Shown here piece after piece: positions 1 to 8,774 of a stretch of DNA of 64,000 nucleotides. How positions within the stretch are numbered: the stretch's first letter is position 1; each line of letters starts with the position of its first letter. The notes under the pieces were generated by a model. It saw only the letters and a program-made list of their open reading frames with translations. It did no database searches and was not told where the DNA came from. The position numbers and the translations under genes were made by a program. The DNA comes from an uncultured Holophagaceae bacterium. Its GTDB lineage: Bacteria > Acidobacteriota > Holophagae > Holophagales > Holophagaceae. The DNA is taken from positions 248,001 through 312,000 of the forward strand of contig CAIWKE010000003.1 in NCBI GenBank assembly GCA_903913215.1, given 5' to 3'.

Positions 1-449
1 TGATGCTCACCGCCCGGGCGGATCCCGAGGACAAGATCGCCGGGCTCTCCCTTGGGGCTGACGACTACCTGGTCAAACCCTTCAACTCCGGTGAGCTCAT
101 CGCCAGGATCCGGGCCGTCCTCCGACGTTCCCTGGCCCTGACCACTTCGATGGAGCCCGTGACTTTCCGGGAGCTCCATCTGGACGTCCGGTCTCGCCAG
201 GCCTTCAAGAATGGTGTGGACGTGAACCTGTCGCCCCGGGAATTCGACCTCCTGGTCGCCATCCTGCGACGCCCCGGCCAGATCCGGACCCGAGAGCAGC
301 TGGGCCTGGAGGTCTGGGGCACGACCCAACGCACCAACGCCCGTGCGCTGGACGTCTTCGTCTGCAAGCTGCGCGAGAAGATCGAGACCGAACCCTCCCG
401 CCCCCGCTACATCAAGACCGCACGCGGCGAAGGCTACTTCTGCGACTGA
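1..449 (+). CDS. Response regulator, OmpR/PhoB type (5' truncated by window edge)
   Basis: This is the C-terminal part of a two-component response regulator. The first ~40 visible residues are the end of a receiver domain: GADDY followed by VKPF, which holds the conserved lysine of the phosphorylation switch. A winged-helix DNA-binding domain follows (roughly residues 50-148), with the family-typical LSPREFDLL and RPGQIRTREQL segments and a GEGYF ending. The phospho-acceptor aspartate lies upstream of the window. The reading frame is open to base 1, so the visible ATG at base 3 is internal. No partner kinase is adjacent in the window; the hybrid kinase near 6.7-8.6 kb is a separate unit. The target genes are unknown. 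Confidence 0.9.
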   Translation, partial: MLTARADPEDKIAGLSLGADDYLVKPFNSGELIARIRAVLRRSLALTTSMEPVTFRELHLDVRSRQAFKNGVDVNLSPREFDLLVAILRRPGQIRTREQLGLEVWGTTQRTNARALDVFVCKLREKIETEPSRPRYIKTARGEGYFCD

Positions 450-565
450 GCGCGGCGTAGCCCACCTGGCGGTGCGAGAGCCGGCCCGGGCTCCGAAAGG
501 CACGTGACTGCTGGCCCCCGGGCTATTGTTTGCAAAATAGAGTTTAATGGAAGCCAGAGGCCTCC

Positions 566-2146
566 ATGCTCCAATCCCCGTCCCCCACCCGGCGCGCCAT
601 TGAGCGGCTCCCAGCGCACCTGCGGCGCTATGTGGTGGACCAGAACCCTGAGGCCTATACCCCCCGGGACCACGCGGTATGGCGGCACATCCTGCACCAG
701 CTGGCGGCGCGCCTGAAGGACACGGCCCACGCCAGCTACCTGGAGGGCCTGGCCGCCACGGGCATCGGCCTGGAGCGCATCCCCAGCCTGGACGACATGA
801 ACGCCAAACTGGAGGGCCTGGGCTGGTGCGCCGTGGGCGTGCGGGGCTTCATCCCCCCGGCGGTCTTCACGGAGTTGCAGTCCCTGGGCGTGCTGGCCAT
901 CGCCGCGGATATCCGAAGCCACGAGCACATCGAGTACACCCCAGCCCCGGACATCGTCCATGAGAGCGCGGGCCACGCCCCCATCCTGGCGAATCGACGC
1001 TATGCCCAATACCTGAAGCGCTGCGGCGAAGTGGGTTTTCGCGCCATCGCCTCCGTGGAGGACCAGGCGGTCTACGAAGCCATCCGCAACCTCAGCGTGG
1101 TGAAGGAGGATCCCGCTGCCAGCGCCGACGAGGTCCGCCTGGCCGAGGAACGCCTGCGGGCCGCCGGTACCAGCCGCCGGTACGTGAGCGAGAGCACCAA
1201 GGCCAGCCGCCTCTACTGGTGGACCGCCGAGTACGGCCTGGTGGGCGATCTGGCCGCCCCCAAGCTCTACGGCGCGGGCCTCCTCAGCAGCCTGGGTGAG
1301 GCAAGCCACTGCCTCAGCGCCGCCGTGCGAAAGGTGCCCCTGGGCCTCGTCTGCACAGACACTGAATACGACATCACCCGCATGCAGCCCCAGCTCTTCG
1401 TGGCCCGGGACTTCGACCACCTCTTCGAGGTGCTGGAGACCTTCGAGGCCAGCCTAGGCTGGAAGCGGGGTGGGGACCATGGGCTTGAGGAGGCCCTGCG
1501 GGCCCGCACCGTCAACCACCTGGTGCTGGACGATGGCCTGGAGCTCACGGGCAAGGTCGTGGCCCGGATTCCCGCCAGGGGCCTGCTGGCGCCGGGCCTG
1601 GCCACGGCCCTGGCCCGCGTGGAAGGACCGGTGCAGACCTCCCGCCATGGCCAGGGCGGAGGTCGCCCCTGGCCCGGCGAGGCTTTGGTGGCCTTTGGCA
1701 GCGGCGCCCTGCCCCAGCGCGGCGCCTTCAGCCTGGACCTGCCCTCCGGCCTCTTCCTCACGGGCTTTCGCGTGGGTGAGCATGAAGTCATCAACCTGCG
1801 GGGTCACCAGGATGGCCGCCCTCTGGACCTGCCCAGCTGGGCCCTGCTCTTCCTCAGCGGGGGCCTGCCCTCGGTGGCGGGCGGCCCCGCGGACCCCGGC
1901 GCCTGGGACGCCTGGTTCGGCGATCCCTCGGCCCTGTCCGAAGGCGAGGCCGAAGCCCAGGCCCGCGAGCGCAAGGCCGCAGCTCTGCCCCAGGAACTGG
2001 CCGAGCTTTATGAAGCCGCCCGAATCATTCGCGATACAACCATCCCCAATGTGACCGAGTTGGCAGAACTTCGGGCCCGCGCCGGGCATTACCCCGAGGA
2101 GTGGCTGTTGCAGGCCGAACTGAACGAGTTGGAGGCCGGTGTATGA
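566..2146 (+). CDS. phhA: Aromatic amino acid hydroxylase (phenylalanine 4-monooxygenase type) with long C-terminal extension
   Basis: Predicted non-haem iron, tetrahydrobiopterin-dependent hydroxylase, most likely converting phenylalanine to tyrosine. The iron ligands are visible: His132 and His137 in VHESAGHAP and Glu222 in WWTAEYGL. At 526 residues it is about twice the usual proteobacterial PhhA (~260-300). The catalytic domain occupies roughly residues 40-310, and ~200 further residues have no assignment from the sequence alone. The ATG follows GAGG with a 5-base spacer. The stop overlaps the start of the pterin-carbinolamine dehydratase gene (ATGA), which strongly supports the function because that enzyme recycles the cofactor. 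Substrate (Phe, Tyr or Trp) cannot be fixed by sight; Phe is favoured by the partner gene. Confidence 0.92.
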   Translation: MLQSPSPTRRAIERLPAHLRRYVVDQNPEAYTPRDHAVWRHILHQLAARLKDTAHASYLEGLAATGIGLERIPSLDDMNAKLEGLGWCAVGVRGFIPPAVFTELQSLGVLAIAADIRSHEHIEYTPAPDIVHESAGHAPILANRRYAQYLKRCGEVGFRAIASVEDQAVYEAIRNLSVVKEDPAASADEVRLAEERLRAAGTSRRYVSESTKASRLYWWTAEYGLVGDLAAPKLYGAGLLSSLGEASHCLSAAVRKVPLGLVCTDTEYDITRMQPQLFVARDFDHLFEVLETFEASLGWKRGGDHGLEEALRARTVNHLVLDDGLELTGKVVARIPARGLLAPGLATALARVEGPVQTSRHGQGGGRPWPGEALVAFGSGALPQRGAFSLDLPSGLFLTGFRVGEHEVINLRGHQDGRPLDLPSWALLFLSGGLPSVAGGPADPGAWDAWFGDPSALSEGEAEAQARERKAAALPQELAELYEAARIIRDTTIPNVTELAELRARAGHYPEEWLLQAELNELEAGV

Positions 2147-2388
2147 GGTGGATCGAACAGGATGGGAAGCTGGTCCGGGACTACAAGACCCCGGACTTCC
2201 TGACCTCATTCAACCTTGTGAGTGCTTTGGTGGCACCTGCCGAGGCCCTGCAGCACCACCCGGACCTAGCCTTCGGCTGGGGTTATGTGCACGTGTCGAT
2301 CACCACCCATGACGCGGGCGGCATCACAGAGGCAGATCACCGCCTCGCCCGCGCCATCGACGCCGCGGTTAAGTCTTTTGGTCTATAG
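2143..2388 (+). CDS. phhB: Pterin-4a-carbinolamine dehydratase
   Basis: A protein of 81 residues that dehydrates 4a-hydroxytetrahydrobiopterin so the cofactor of the upstream hydroxylase can be recycled. The family signature is clear: HHPDLAFGWGYVHVSI with the conserved histidines, then a T-x-HDAGGIT segment and an ADHRLARAID helix. The length is normal for the family (~80-110). The ATG at 2143 is chosen because it overlaps the phhA stop as ATGA, implying translational coupling; the frame is open further upstream but that would lie inside phhA. Bacterial PhhB is also known to support phhA expression in Pseudomonas; whether that holds here is unknown. Confidence 0.95.
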   Translation: MRWIEQDGKLVRDYKTPDFLTSFNLVSALVAPAEALQHHPDLAFGWGYVHVSITTHDAGGITEADHRLARAIDAAVKSFGL

Positions 2389-2458
2389 GTTCCCGCGAAA
2401 TGCGACCTGTCTCATTACGGGAAGGTCCGTTATTCTGGAATGTCCATCGAGGAGTCCC

Positions 2459-3142
2459 TTGCCGATTCTGCTGAAACCCCCAACAACATCCCGAATTTCT
2501 CCGCTTGGTGCGGCCTTCTTGGTGGCCGCTGGGCTTCTGGCCCTGGGCTGCCGCTCGGATGAAGTCATGCACTACCGCGTCCCCAAGGGCTCCGCCGAGG
2601 CCAGCGGGCCCCGGCCCGCCATGCCGCCCCAGCCCATGGGCGCCCGCACGGGTGAGATGCCGGGCGAGATGCCGGGTGGCCTGCCCGGTGGCGCCCCTTC
2701 GGACGTTCCCCCGCCGCCCCAGCCTGAGCACGGTCTGAAGTGGAGCCTGCCCAAGGGCTGGACCCAGGAGCCCGGCAGCGGCATGCGCTTCGCCACCCTC
2801 AAGGCCCCCGTCGAGGGCAAGCTGGAAACCAGCGTGGTGGTCCTACCCGGTGAGGCCGGCGGCGAATTGGCCAACGTGAACCGGTGGCGCGGCCAGATCG
2901 GCCTCGGGAACCTGGACGAAGCGGCCCTGACCAAGGGACGCAGCACGCTGAAGACCAAGGCCGGTGTCCTGAATATTTATGACTACACCGGCGAAGGCCA
3001 GGCCAAGAGCCGCATGGTGGCCGGCTACCTCCGGACCGCCGATGGCAACACCTGGTTCCTGAAGATGACCGGGGACGTGGCCCCCGTGGCCAAGGCCAAG
3101 CCTGAATTCCTGAACCTCCTGGGGAGTGTCCGCCTTGATTAA
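2459..3142 (+). CDS. Putative lipoprotein, Pro/Gly/Met-rich linker plus C-terminal domain
   Basis: Unrecognised protein of 227 residues. A TTG start at 2459 is chosen because AGGAG lies four bases upstream and it gives a clean signal peptide ending in a lipobox (ALGC, Cys31), so the protein is probably lipid-anchored. Residues ~45-85 form a low-complexity linker with repeated GEMPG/GGLPG units and a proline run. The remaining ~140 residues look globular (PKGWTQEPGSGMRFATL and a final FLNLLGSVRL). Its last bases overlap the start region of resB, so it is in one transcription unit with resB-ccsA. A link to cytochrome c assembly is therefore possible but is only context. Confidence 0.75.
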   Translation: MPILLKPPTTSRISPLGAAFLVAAGLLALGCRSDEVMHYRVPKGSAEASGPRPAMPPQPMGARTGEMPGEMPGGLPGGAPSDVPPPPQPEHGLKWSLPKGWTQEPGSGMRFATLKAPVEGKLETSVVVLPGEAGGELANVNRWRGQIGLGNLDEAALTKGRSTLKTKAGVLNIYDYTGEGQAKSRMVAGYLRTADGNTWFLKMTGDVAPVAKAKPEFLNLLGSVRLD

Positions 3143-4295
3143 GACCTACGCGCTCCAAACCTGGAAGTTCCTGAAGTCCCTCCAGCTCACCATCGTGCTG
3201 CTGGCCCTGCTCATGGCCCTGGTGGTCATGTGCACCCTGGCCCAGGTGGATCTGGGCACCGTGGGCGCTGTGAACGCCTACATGCGCAGCTTCTTCGTGT
3301 GGCACCAGTTCTCCTTCCTGACCTTCCCGGTGCCCACCTTCCCCGGTGCCGCACTCGTGGGCCTCTTCCTCACCATCAACCTGGTGGGCAAGACCCTGGA
3401 GATCAAGCGCACCTGGTCCAAGGCCGGCATGTGGCTGGTCCACTCGGGCTTGGTGATCCTCTTCGCGGGTGAGTTCGTGGCCGGCATGATGCAGGTGGAC
3501 ACCAACATGACCATCGAAGTGGGTCAGACCGTCAACTACGTGCAGAGCTACAAGAACGCCGAGCTGGCCCTCATCGATGTCACGGATCCCACCTGGGATG
3601 AGATTTACTCCGTGCCCGACAGCCTGCTGGCCAAGGGCGGCACCATCGCCATCCCCGGCACGCCCCTCAGCGTCAAGGTGAAGCAGTATTTCCCCAACGC
3701 CGAGCTGAGCAACCTGCAGCCCGGCGCCCCAGCCTCCCAGGCCACCGCCGGCGTGGGCCCCAGCGTCGCCGTGGTGGAGAAGCCCCTCACCAGCGTCGAC
3801 AACGAGATGAACCAGGTCTCCGCCTTCGTGGAACCCCTGGCGGGCGGCCGCAGCTACGGCACCTGGCTGGCCTCCGTGGCCCTGGGTGCCCCCCAGTCCT
3901 TCACCCATGAGGGCCGCACCTATGTGCTGTCCATGCGCCTGCGCCGCCAGTACCTGCCCTACGCCTTCACGCTGAAGCAGTTCCGACACGACGTCTATCC
4001 CGGCACCGATATCCCCAAGAACTTCTCCAGCCTCGTGCAGGTCATGAATCCCTCGCGCAACGAATCCCGCGAGGTGCTCATCTACATGAACCAGCCCCTG
4101 CGCTACGAGGGCAAGACCTTCTACCAGGCGAGCTTTGGCAAGAACGACACCCTCTCCGTCCTTTCCGTGGTTGAAAATCCCGGCTGGCTGCTTCCCTACG
4201 TGTCCTGCGTCCTCGTGTCCCTGGGACTGCTCGTGCACTTTGCCATCGTCCTGCGTCGCTCGCTCAAGCGGCGCCAGGACCAGAAGGAGGCCTGA
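3135..4295 (+). CDS. resB: Cytochrome c biogenesis protein ResB/Ccs1
   Basis: Membrane subunit of the System II cytochrome c maturation machinery, which with CcsA moves haem across the membrane and attaches it to apocytochromes. Four hydrophobic segments are visible: residues ~15-40, ~65-85, ~95-115 and a last one near 345-365. A large periplasmic domain lies between the third and fourth, typical of ResB. TTG at 3135 is preferred because GGGGAG sits nine bases upstream; the GTG at 3126 abuts the same Shine-Dalgarno and is unlikely. The gene overlaps the preceding lipoprotein gene and is followed two bases later by ccsA, a standard resB-resC arrangement. Confidence 0.9.
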   Translation: MIKTYALQTWKFLKSLQLTIVLLALLMALVVMCTLAQVDLGTVGAVNAYMRSFFVWHQFSFLTFPVPTFPGAALVGLFLTINLVGKTLEIKRTWSKAGMWLVHSGLVILFAGEFVAGMMQVDTNMTIEVGQTVNYVQSYKNAELALIDVTDPTWDEIYSVPDSLLAKGGTIAIPGTPLSVKVKQYFPNAELSNLQPGAPASQATAGVGPSVAVVEKPLTSVDNEMNQVSAFVEPLAGGRSYGTWLASVALGAPQSFTHEGRTYVLSMRLRRQYLPYAFTLKQFRHDVYPGTDIPKNFSSLVQVMNPSRNESREVLIYMNQPLRYEGKTFYQASFGKNDTLSVLSVVENPGWLLPYVSCVLVSLGLLVHFAIVLRRSLKRRQDQKEA

Positions 4296-4297
4296 CC

Positions 4298-6070
4298 ATG
4301 AAGCTTCTCGAAAAGTACCTGCCCTGGGGCTCGGCCATCCTGGCCCTGCTCATCGCCCTCTTCATGGCCCTGCCCACGGGCAAGGCCCGTGGCTTTGACG
4401 TTGGTGGTTTCGCCAACCTGCCCATCCTCGAGGGAGGCCGCGTCAAGCCCCTGGACTCCCTGGCCCGCAACTCCCTGCTGGTGATCCACAGTCGTCAGGG
4501 CTTCCGCTTCGAGGGCCGCACCATCGGCCCCGATGAGTGGATCCTGGACGTCCTGTTCCGCCCCGCCGTGGCCGACCAGCAGCCCATCTTCGTCATCGAT
4601 GACACCGAAGTCCTTGGCCTCATAGGCGCCCAGCAGAAGCAGGCCCGCAACTACTTCAGCCTCGCGGACATGGCCCCCCACCTCGAGGAGATCGAGAAGC
4701 AGGCCAGCCTGGCCCAAGGCAAGAAGCCCCAGGCACGCTCCCGCTTCGAGAGCGCCATCGTGAACCTCTTTGATCGCATCTACCTCTACTACAAGCTCCG
4801 CAACACCCTGCAGCTTACGGAGACCCCGGGCCTGGCCTGGGAGATCCAGTCCCTGGGCACCCCTGAGGCCACCACGCGCCACCAGGCCCTCATGGAAAGA
4901 GCCCACTTCCGCATGCTGCCACCCACGGCCGCCATGGGCCCTGATTCCTGGCAGAGCGTGGGCCAGGCACTCGCCGCCGGCAACACCGGCGGTCCCCTGC
5001 ACCCTGGGTTGATCCCCCTGGCCAAGCTCAGCGCCGCCTACGGGGCCGGCAATGCCGAAGCCTTCAACAAGACCCTGGGCGAGCTGGATGTCGTCGTCAA
5101 CCAACTGAAGCCCGAGGCCCTGGGCCACGCAACCAAGGAGACCGTCTTCAACCGGGCCCAGCCCTTCTTCATCGGCCTCTCCATCTACTTCGTGGCCTTC
5201 CTGGCACTGTGCTTCTCCTGGATCTACAAGCCCGAGACCCTGCGCAAGACGGCCTATGCCCTGCTTAGCGCTGGCGCCATCGTCCACACCCTGGGCCTGG
5301 CCGCCCGCATCATCCTGCAGGGCCGGCCGCCCGTCACCAACCTCTACTCCTCCGCCGTCTTTGTGGGCTGGGGCGCTGTCATCCTCGGCCTCATCACCGA
5401 GCGCATGTATCGCAAGGGCTTCGGCACCGCCGTGGCCGCCGCCGCCGGCTTCGCCTCCCTTCTGGTCGCCCAGAACCTGGGCACCGAGGGCGACACCATG
5501 GAGATGATGCGGGCCGTGCTGGACTCCAACTTCTGGCTGGCCACGCATGTGGTGACCATCACCATCGGCTACTCCGGCACCTTCCTGGCTGGCGCCATCG
5601 CCATCGCCTACGCCCTGCGCAAGCACATCGTGGCCGTGGTGGATCCTGAGACTGACAAGGCTCTGACGGACATGACCTACGGCATCATCTGCTTCGCCCT
5701 CTTCTTCAGCTTCATCGGCACCGTACTGGGCGGCATCTGGGCCGACCAGTCCTGGGGCCGCTTCTGGGGCTGGGATCCCAAGGAGAACGGTGCCCTCCTC
5801 ATCGTGCTCTGGAACGCCATCATCCTCCACGCCCGCATGGTGGGTCTCATCCGCGAGCGCGGCATCATGGTCATGGCGATCTTTGGCAACATCATCACCG
5901 CCTGCTCCTGGTTCGGCGTGAACATGCTGGGCGTGGGCCTGCACTCCTACGGCTTCATGGACCAGGCCTTCTATGCGCTCACCGGCTTCATCGCCAGCCA
6001 GGTCGTCCTCATGGGCATCTGCTATGCGCCTGCCAAGTTCTGGCAGGAGAAGCCGCACGGCAAAGCCTAG
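4298..6070 (+). CDS. ccsA: Cytochrome c assembly protein CcsA/ResC (long form)
   Basis: System II haem exporter and ligase subunit, 590 residues. The N-terminal ~285 residues begin with a membrane segment and continue as a soluble region. A hydrophobic C-terminal half carries the tryptophan-rich WGRFWGWDPKENGAL motif (WWD-type haem-binding loop) and conserved histidines such as HTLGLAAR and the GLHSYGF segment. Many CcsA proteins are ~300 residues, so the N-terminal half is an addition, as in the longer CcsA forms of deltaproteobacteria and Bacteroidetes. It directly follows resB (two-base gap) and ends convergently 23 bases from the next gene. Confidence 0.93.
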   Translation: MKLLEKYLPWGSAILALLIALFMALPTGKARGFDVGGFANLPILEGGRVKPLDSLARNSLLVIHSRQGFRFEGRTIGPDEWILDVLFRPAVADQQPIFVIDDTEVLGLIGAQQKQARNYFSLADMAPHLEEIEKQASLAQGKKPQARSRFESAIVNLFDRIYLYYKLRNTLQLTETPGLAWEIQSLGTPEATTRHQALMERAHFRMLPPTAAMGPDSWQSVGQALAAGNTGGPLHPGLIPLAKLSAAYGAGNAEAFNKTLGELDVVVNQLKPEALGHATKETVFNRAQPFFIGLSIYFVAFLALCFSWIYKPETLRKTAYALLSAGAIVHTLGLAARIILQGRPPVTNLYSSAVFVGWGAVILGLITERMYRKGFGTAVAAAAGFASLLVAQNLGTEGDTMEMMRAVLDSNFWLATHVVTITIGYSGTFLAGAIAIAYALRKHIVAVVDPETDKALTDMTYGIICFALFFSFIGTVLGGIWADQSWGRFWGWDPKENGALLIVLWNAIILHARMVGLIRERGIMVMAIFGNIITACSWFGVNMLGVGLHSYGFMDQAFYALTGFIASQVVLMGICYAPAKFWQEKPHGKA

Positions 6071-6093
6071 CTAATTCCTGCACAGGAAAAAGG

Positions 6094-6600
6094 TCAATTC
6101 GTCCGGCGGGCGACGGCCTCTAGGTAAGTCGAAAAAGCTGCTGGCTTGTTCGGCGGCGCGAGCTCGAAGCGGAGGGTCACAAGGCCCTCGGCTTTCTGGA
6201 AGTAGCTGAGGCGGAAGCCGGGGCCGGGGCCAACCTCGCTGGTGAGAGTCACGCCGCCGGGAATGGCGGCGACCAGGTAGTGGATCACGTGACCTTCGTT
6301 GTCCAGGTAGAGGCCCTTGAGTTGGTCACCTTCGGGGAAGAGCCAGAGCAGATCCTCGTGGTGCGAAGCGGGACGGCCGTTGGCTGCGGCCATGTCCGCG
6401 TAGCTGCGCCGCGCGAGGACTTTGCCCTCCAGCTCGAAGCGGAAGGTGGCGACGCCGGTGCTCTGCCCCGGCAACCCCCCGCCTTCGCCCTTCCACTCAC
6501 CCACCAGGAAGCGCACGGCTGCGAAGGGGTCCACAGCCGGAGTGGGCGCCTGGGCCATGAGCGCTGGAACGAGGAGCAGTGATGCGAGAAGGGACTTCAT
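6094..6600 (-). CDS. Exported DUF1579-like / THAP4-like beta-barrel protein
   Basis: Small exported protein of 168 residues. The start at 6600 gives MKSLLASLLLVPALMAQA, a good signal peptide cut after AQA, and it follows GGAG. The mature part begins FAAVRFLVGEWKGEG, which resembles the opening strand of DUF1579 or nitrobindin/THAP4-like barrels, and continues with strand-rich sequence (ATFRFELEGKVLARRSYA). The match is to the general fold, not to a known ligand. No haem-binding histidine can be assigned with confidence. It is separated by 64 bases from the upstream histidine kinase gene on the same strand. Confidence 0.65.
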   Translation of the reverse strand: MKSLLASLLLVPALMAQAPTPAVDPFAAVRFLVGEWKGEGGGLPGQSTGVATFRFELEGKVLARRSYADMAAANGRPASHHEDLLWLFPEGDQLKGLYLDNEGHVIHYLVAAIPGGVTLTSEVGPGPGFRLSYFQKAEGLVTLRFELAPPNKPAAFSTYLEAVARRTN

Positions 6601-6664
6601 GGGGACTCCAGATCGTTGGAACCGGAAGTAATACTCGCAGAGGTTCAGTAACAGCGGATAGCGC

Positions 6665-8611
6665 TCAGGCTCTCCGACCGAAGCCTCCAAGGTGCTCCTG
6701 GAGCTCCGCCATGCTGAAGGGCTTTGGCAGCAGAGAAACTTCGGCGTGAGCAGCCATCAGCGCCTGGGAGGCCTGGTCCACTCGGCCCGTGACGAGCACG
6801 ATCTTGAGGGGCGGCTGCAGCACGCGGAGGAGCACCAGGGTCCGGGTCGTACCAAGTCCTGGCAGGCTCATGTCCAGGAGGGCCACATCGGGCTGGAAGC
6901 CCGTCTCCAGGATGCCCAGGGCCTCCTCGCCGCTGGTCGCGCACACCACGCCATGGCCCAGGTGCTTCAGCATGACCTCCATGGAGCGCAACATGAGCTC
7001 GTCATCGTCCACCAGCAGCACCTTCAGATCCCCCCAAAGGGGCCGCACGGGGCAGAGGTCCTGGCTACCTTCACTCAGGGTGGTGCGGCGCTGGACCGGG
7101 AGGCGCATGATCACTGTGGTGCCCTGTCCAGGTTCGCTTTGCAGCTCCAACTCGCCACCGTGGTCCTGCACTGTCCTATAGACCAGAGAGAGGCCCAGCC
7201 CCGTGCCTTTGCCCACCCCCTTGGTCGTGTAGAAGGGATCGAGGGCCCGCTCCAGGACCTCCTTCGGCATGCCGCAGCCCGTGTCCGCGATCTGAATTTC
7301 AACCCAGCCCGCCTCCAGGTTCCGGCTCCGAAGCCGGAGGATGCCTCGCTCGGGCATGGCATCCGATGCGTTGACGAAGAGGTTCAGAAAGGCATGGTTC
7401 AGGGCATCGGAATCCCCGAAGATGGGGTGCAGATCCTCGGCCAGATCCAGCTCCAGGCAGATCGACGTCAGGGTGGTGCGCTCCAGGAGACCAAGTGCCT
7501 CGCGGAGGATGCCATTCAGGTCGAGGACGATGTCCTCGAGCGGGCCCTGCCGCGCCAGGCGCAGGAGACTCTTCACCATTTTGCCGCCCCGGACCGCGGC
7601 CATGGAGATGGTCGAGAAGGCGCGGTGGGTGGGACTGCCTACCGGGTGTTCCTCGACGGTTGAGGTGGACCAGCCCAGGATGGCCCCCAGGACGTTGTTC
7701 ATGTCGTGGGCAACCCCTCCCGCCAGGCAGCCCAGGCTCTCCATCCTCTGAGCCTGCTCAAGCTGGGCCTGAGCCTGTCGCTGCTGCTCCTGGGCCGCCT
7801 TGATCTGCGTGGTGTCCCGGATGATCCCCACGGTGTTCCAGCCATCCTGGAATTGCAGCGCCGACACTGACACCTCAACCGTGAGTTCCCGGCCGTCCTT
7901 GCGACAGGCCCGCTGCTCCATCCGCTTCGCAACCACCGGGCCCTCACCCGTCTTCTGGAAATTCAAGAATCCGCGACCATGGCTGTCTTGAAACCGCTCG
8001 GGCACGATGAGCTGGTGGAGTTTCTGACCCTGGGCTTCCTCTGGCGTGTACCCGAAGATCTGGGTGGCCGCCGAGTTCCAGTACAGAACCCGGCCCTCGG
8101 GGTCCATCATGAGGATGGCGTCCTGGACAGATTCCGTGATGGCCAAGGAGCGCGCCTCGCTCTCCCGCAGGGCGGCTTCGGTCCGCTTGAGGTGGGTGAT
8201 GTTGGAATGGGATACCACGAGCCGCGGGGCACCATCCTTCCCCAAGAAGCGGGTGATGGTACCGATGAACCAGCGCTGTTCATCTGGAGCATGGCAGGGG
8301 TATTCCAGAGAGAACACATCCAGCTCGCCGGCGAGTAGGCCTCGCATCCCTGCTCCGAAGGCCCGTGATTGTTCGGAGCCTGGACCCTTGGTCGCCTCGC
8401 AGGTGGCGAGGTAGTTGGCGCCTTCGCAAAGGTTCGCTAGGCCGTCTGAGTTGCTGCGGCCAAAGTCCCGCCAGGCCCGGTTGACCATGAGGATGACGCC
8501 CTGTTCGTCCAGGACGGCCAGGTTGGCCAGCAGGGAATCCAGGGTGGCGTGAGTGAGCCGCTCCAGTTCCCTGCTCGCCGCATCCGAAGGGAGGGAACTG
8601 CTGGCGTCCAC
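6665..8611 (-). CDS. Hybrid sensor histidine kinase (PAS-PAS-HK-receiver)
   Basis: Cytoplasmic-looking kinase of 648 residues with no membrane segment. Two PAS domains (about residues 20-145 and 155-275) are followed by a dimerisation helix with the phospho-histidine in GGVAHDMNN (about His302). A HATPase domain carries the N box (NLFVNASDAM), G1 (DTGCGMP) and G2 (KGTGLGLSLV). A C-terminal receiver has the acidic pair VDDDE, phospho-Asp near 580 (LLDMSLPG) and the LPKPFS lysine. GTG at 8611 is chosen because GGGAGG lies seven bases upstream; the frame runs on to a GTG at 8644 without a ribosome site. A soluble PAS sensor implies an intracellular or redox signal. The output regulator is not adjacent. 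Confidence 0.9.
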   Translation of the reverse strand: MDASSSLPSDAASRELERLTHATLDSLLANLAVLDEQGVILMVNRAWRDFGRSNSDGLANLCEGANYLATCEATKGPGSEQSRAFGAGMRGLLAGELDVFSLEYPCHAPDEQRWFIGTITRFLGKDGAPRLVVSHSNITHLKRTEAALRESEARSLAITESVQDAILMMDPEGRVLYWNSAATQIFGYTPEEAQGQKLHQLIVPERFQDSHGRGFLNFQKTGEGPVVAKRMEQRACRKDGRELTVEVSVSALQFQDGWNTVGIIRDTTQIKAAQEQQRQAQAQLEQAQRMESLGCLAGGVAHDMNNVLGAILGWSTSTVEEHPVGSPTHRAFSTISMAAVRGGKMVKSLLRLARQGPLEDIVLDLNGILREALGLLERTTLTSICLELDLAEDLHPIFGDSDALNHAFLNLFVNASDAMPERGILRLRSRNLEAGWVEIQIADTGCGMPKEVLERALDPFYTTKGVGKGTGLGLSLVYRTVQDHGGELELQSEPGQGTTVIMRLPVQRRTTLSEGSQDLCPVRPLWGDLKVLLVDDDELMLRSMEVMLKHLGHGVVCATSGEEALGILETGFQPDVALLDMSLPGLGTTRTLVLLRVLQPPLKIVLVTGRVDQASQALMAAHAEVSLLPKPFSMAELQEHLGGFGRRA

Positions 8612-8774
8612 GCTGGATCCTCCCGGGGCTGAACAGATCTCCACCCTAGGGTGGAAATCGGCTTGGAGTTGGGGACGAATCGGGCTGCACTGGCCTTGAT
8701 GGTCAGTCCCCGCCTCCAGCTCGCATCATGCGCCACAAATGCCAGCCCAGGTGGCAGAAAAAATATCGCCCCGA

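Noticed and set aside
485-545. Sigma-54 promoter before phhA, as in Pseudomonas
   Set aside because: A TGGCCC exists, but the -12 GC is not at the required 10-base distance from the GG pair.
434-1420. Long minus-strand open frame opposite phhA
   Set aside because: A shadow frame produced by high third-position GC: it lies antiparallel to a clear hydroxylase, is full of Gly/Ala/His/Gln, and has no motif or ribosome site.
4196-6058. 620-codon minus-strand open frame opposite ccsA
   Set aside because: Same cause; the plus-strand frame has the WGWDPKE motif and membrane segments, and the other does not look like a protein.
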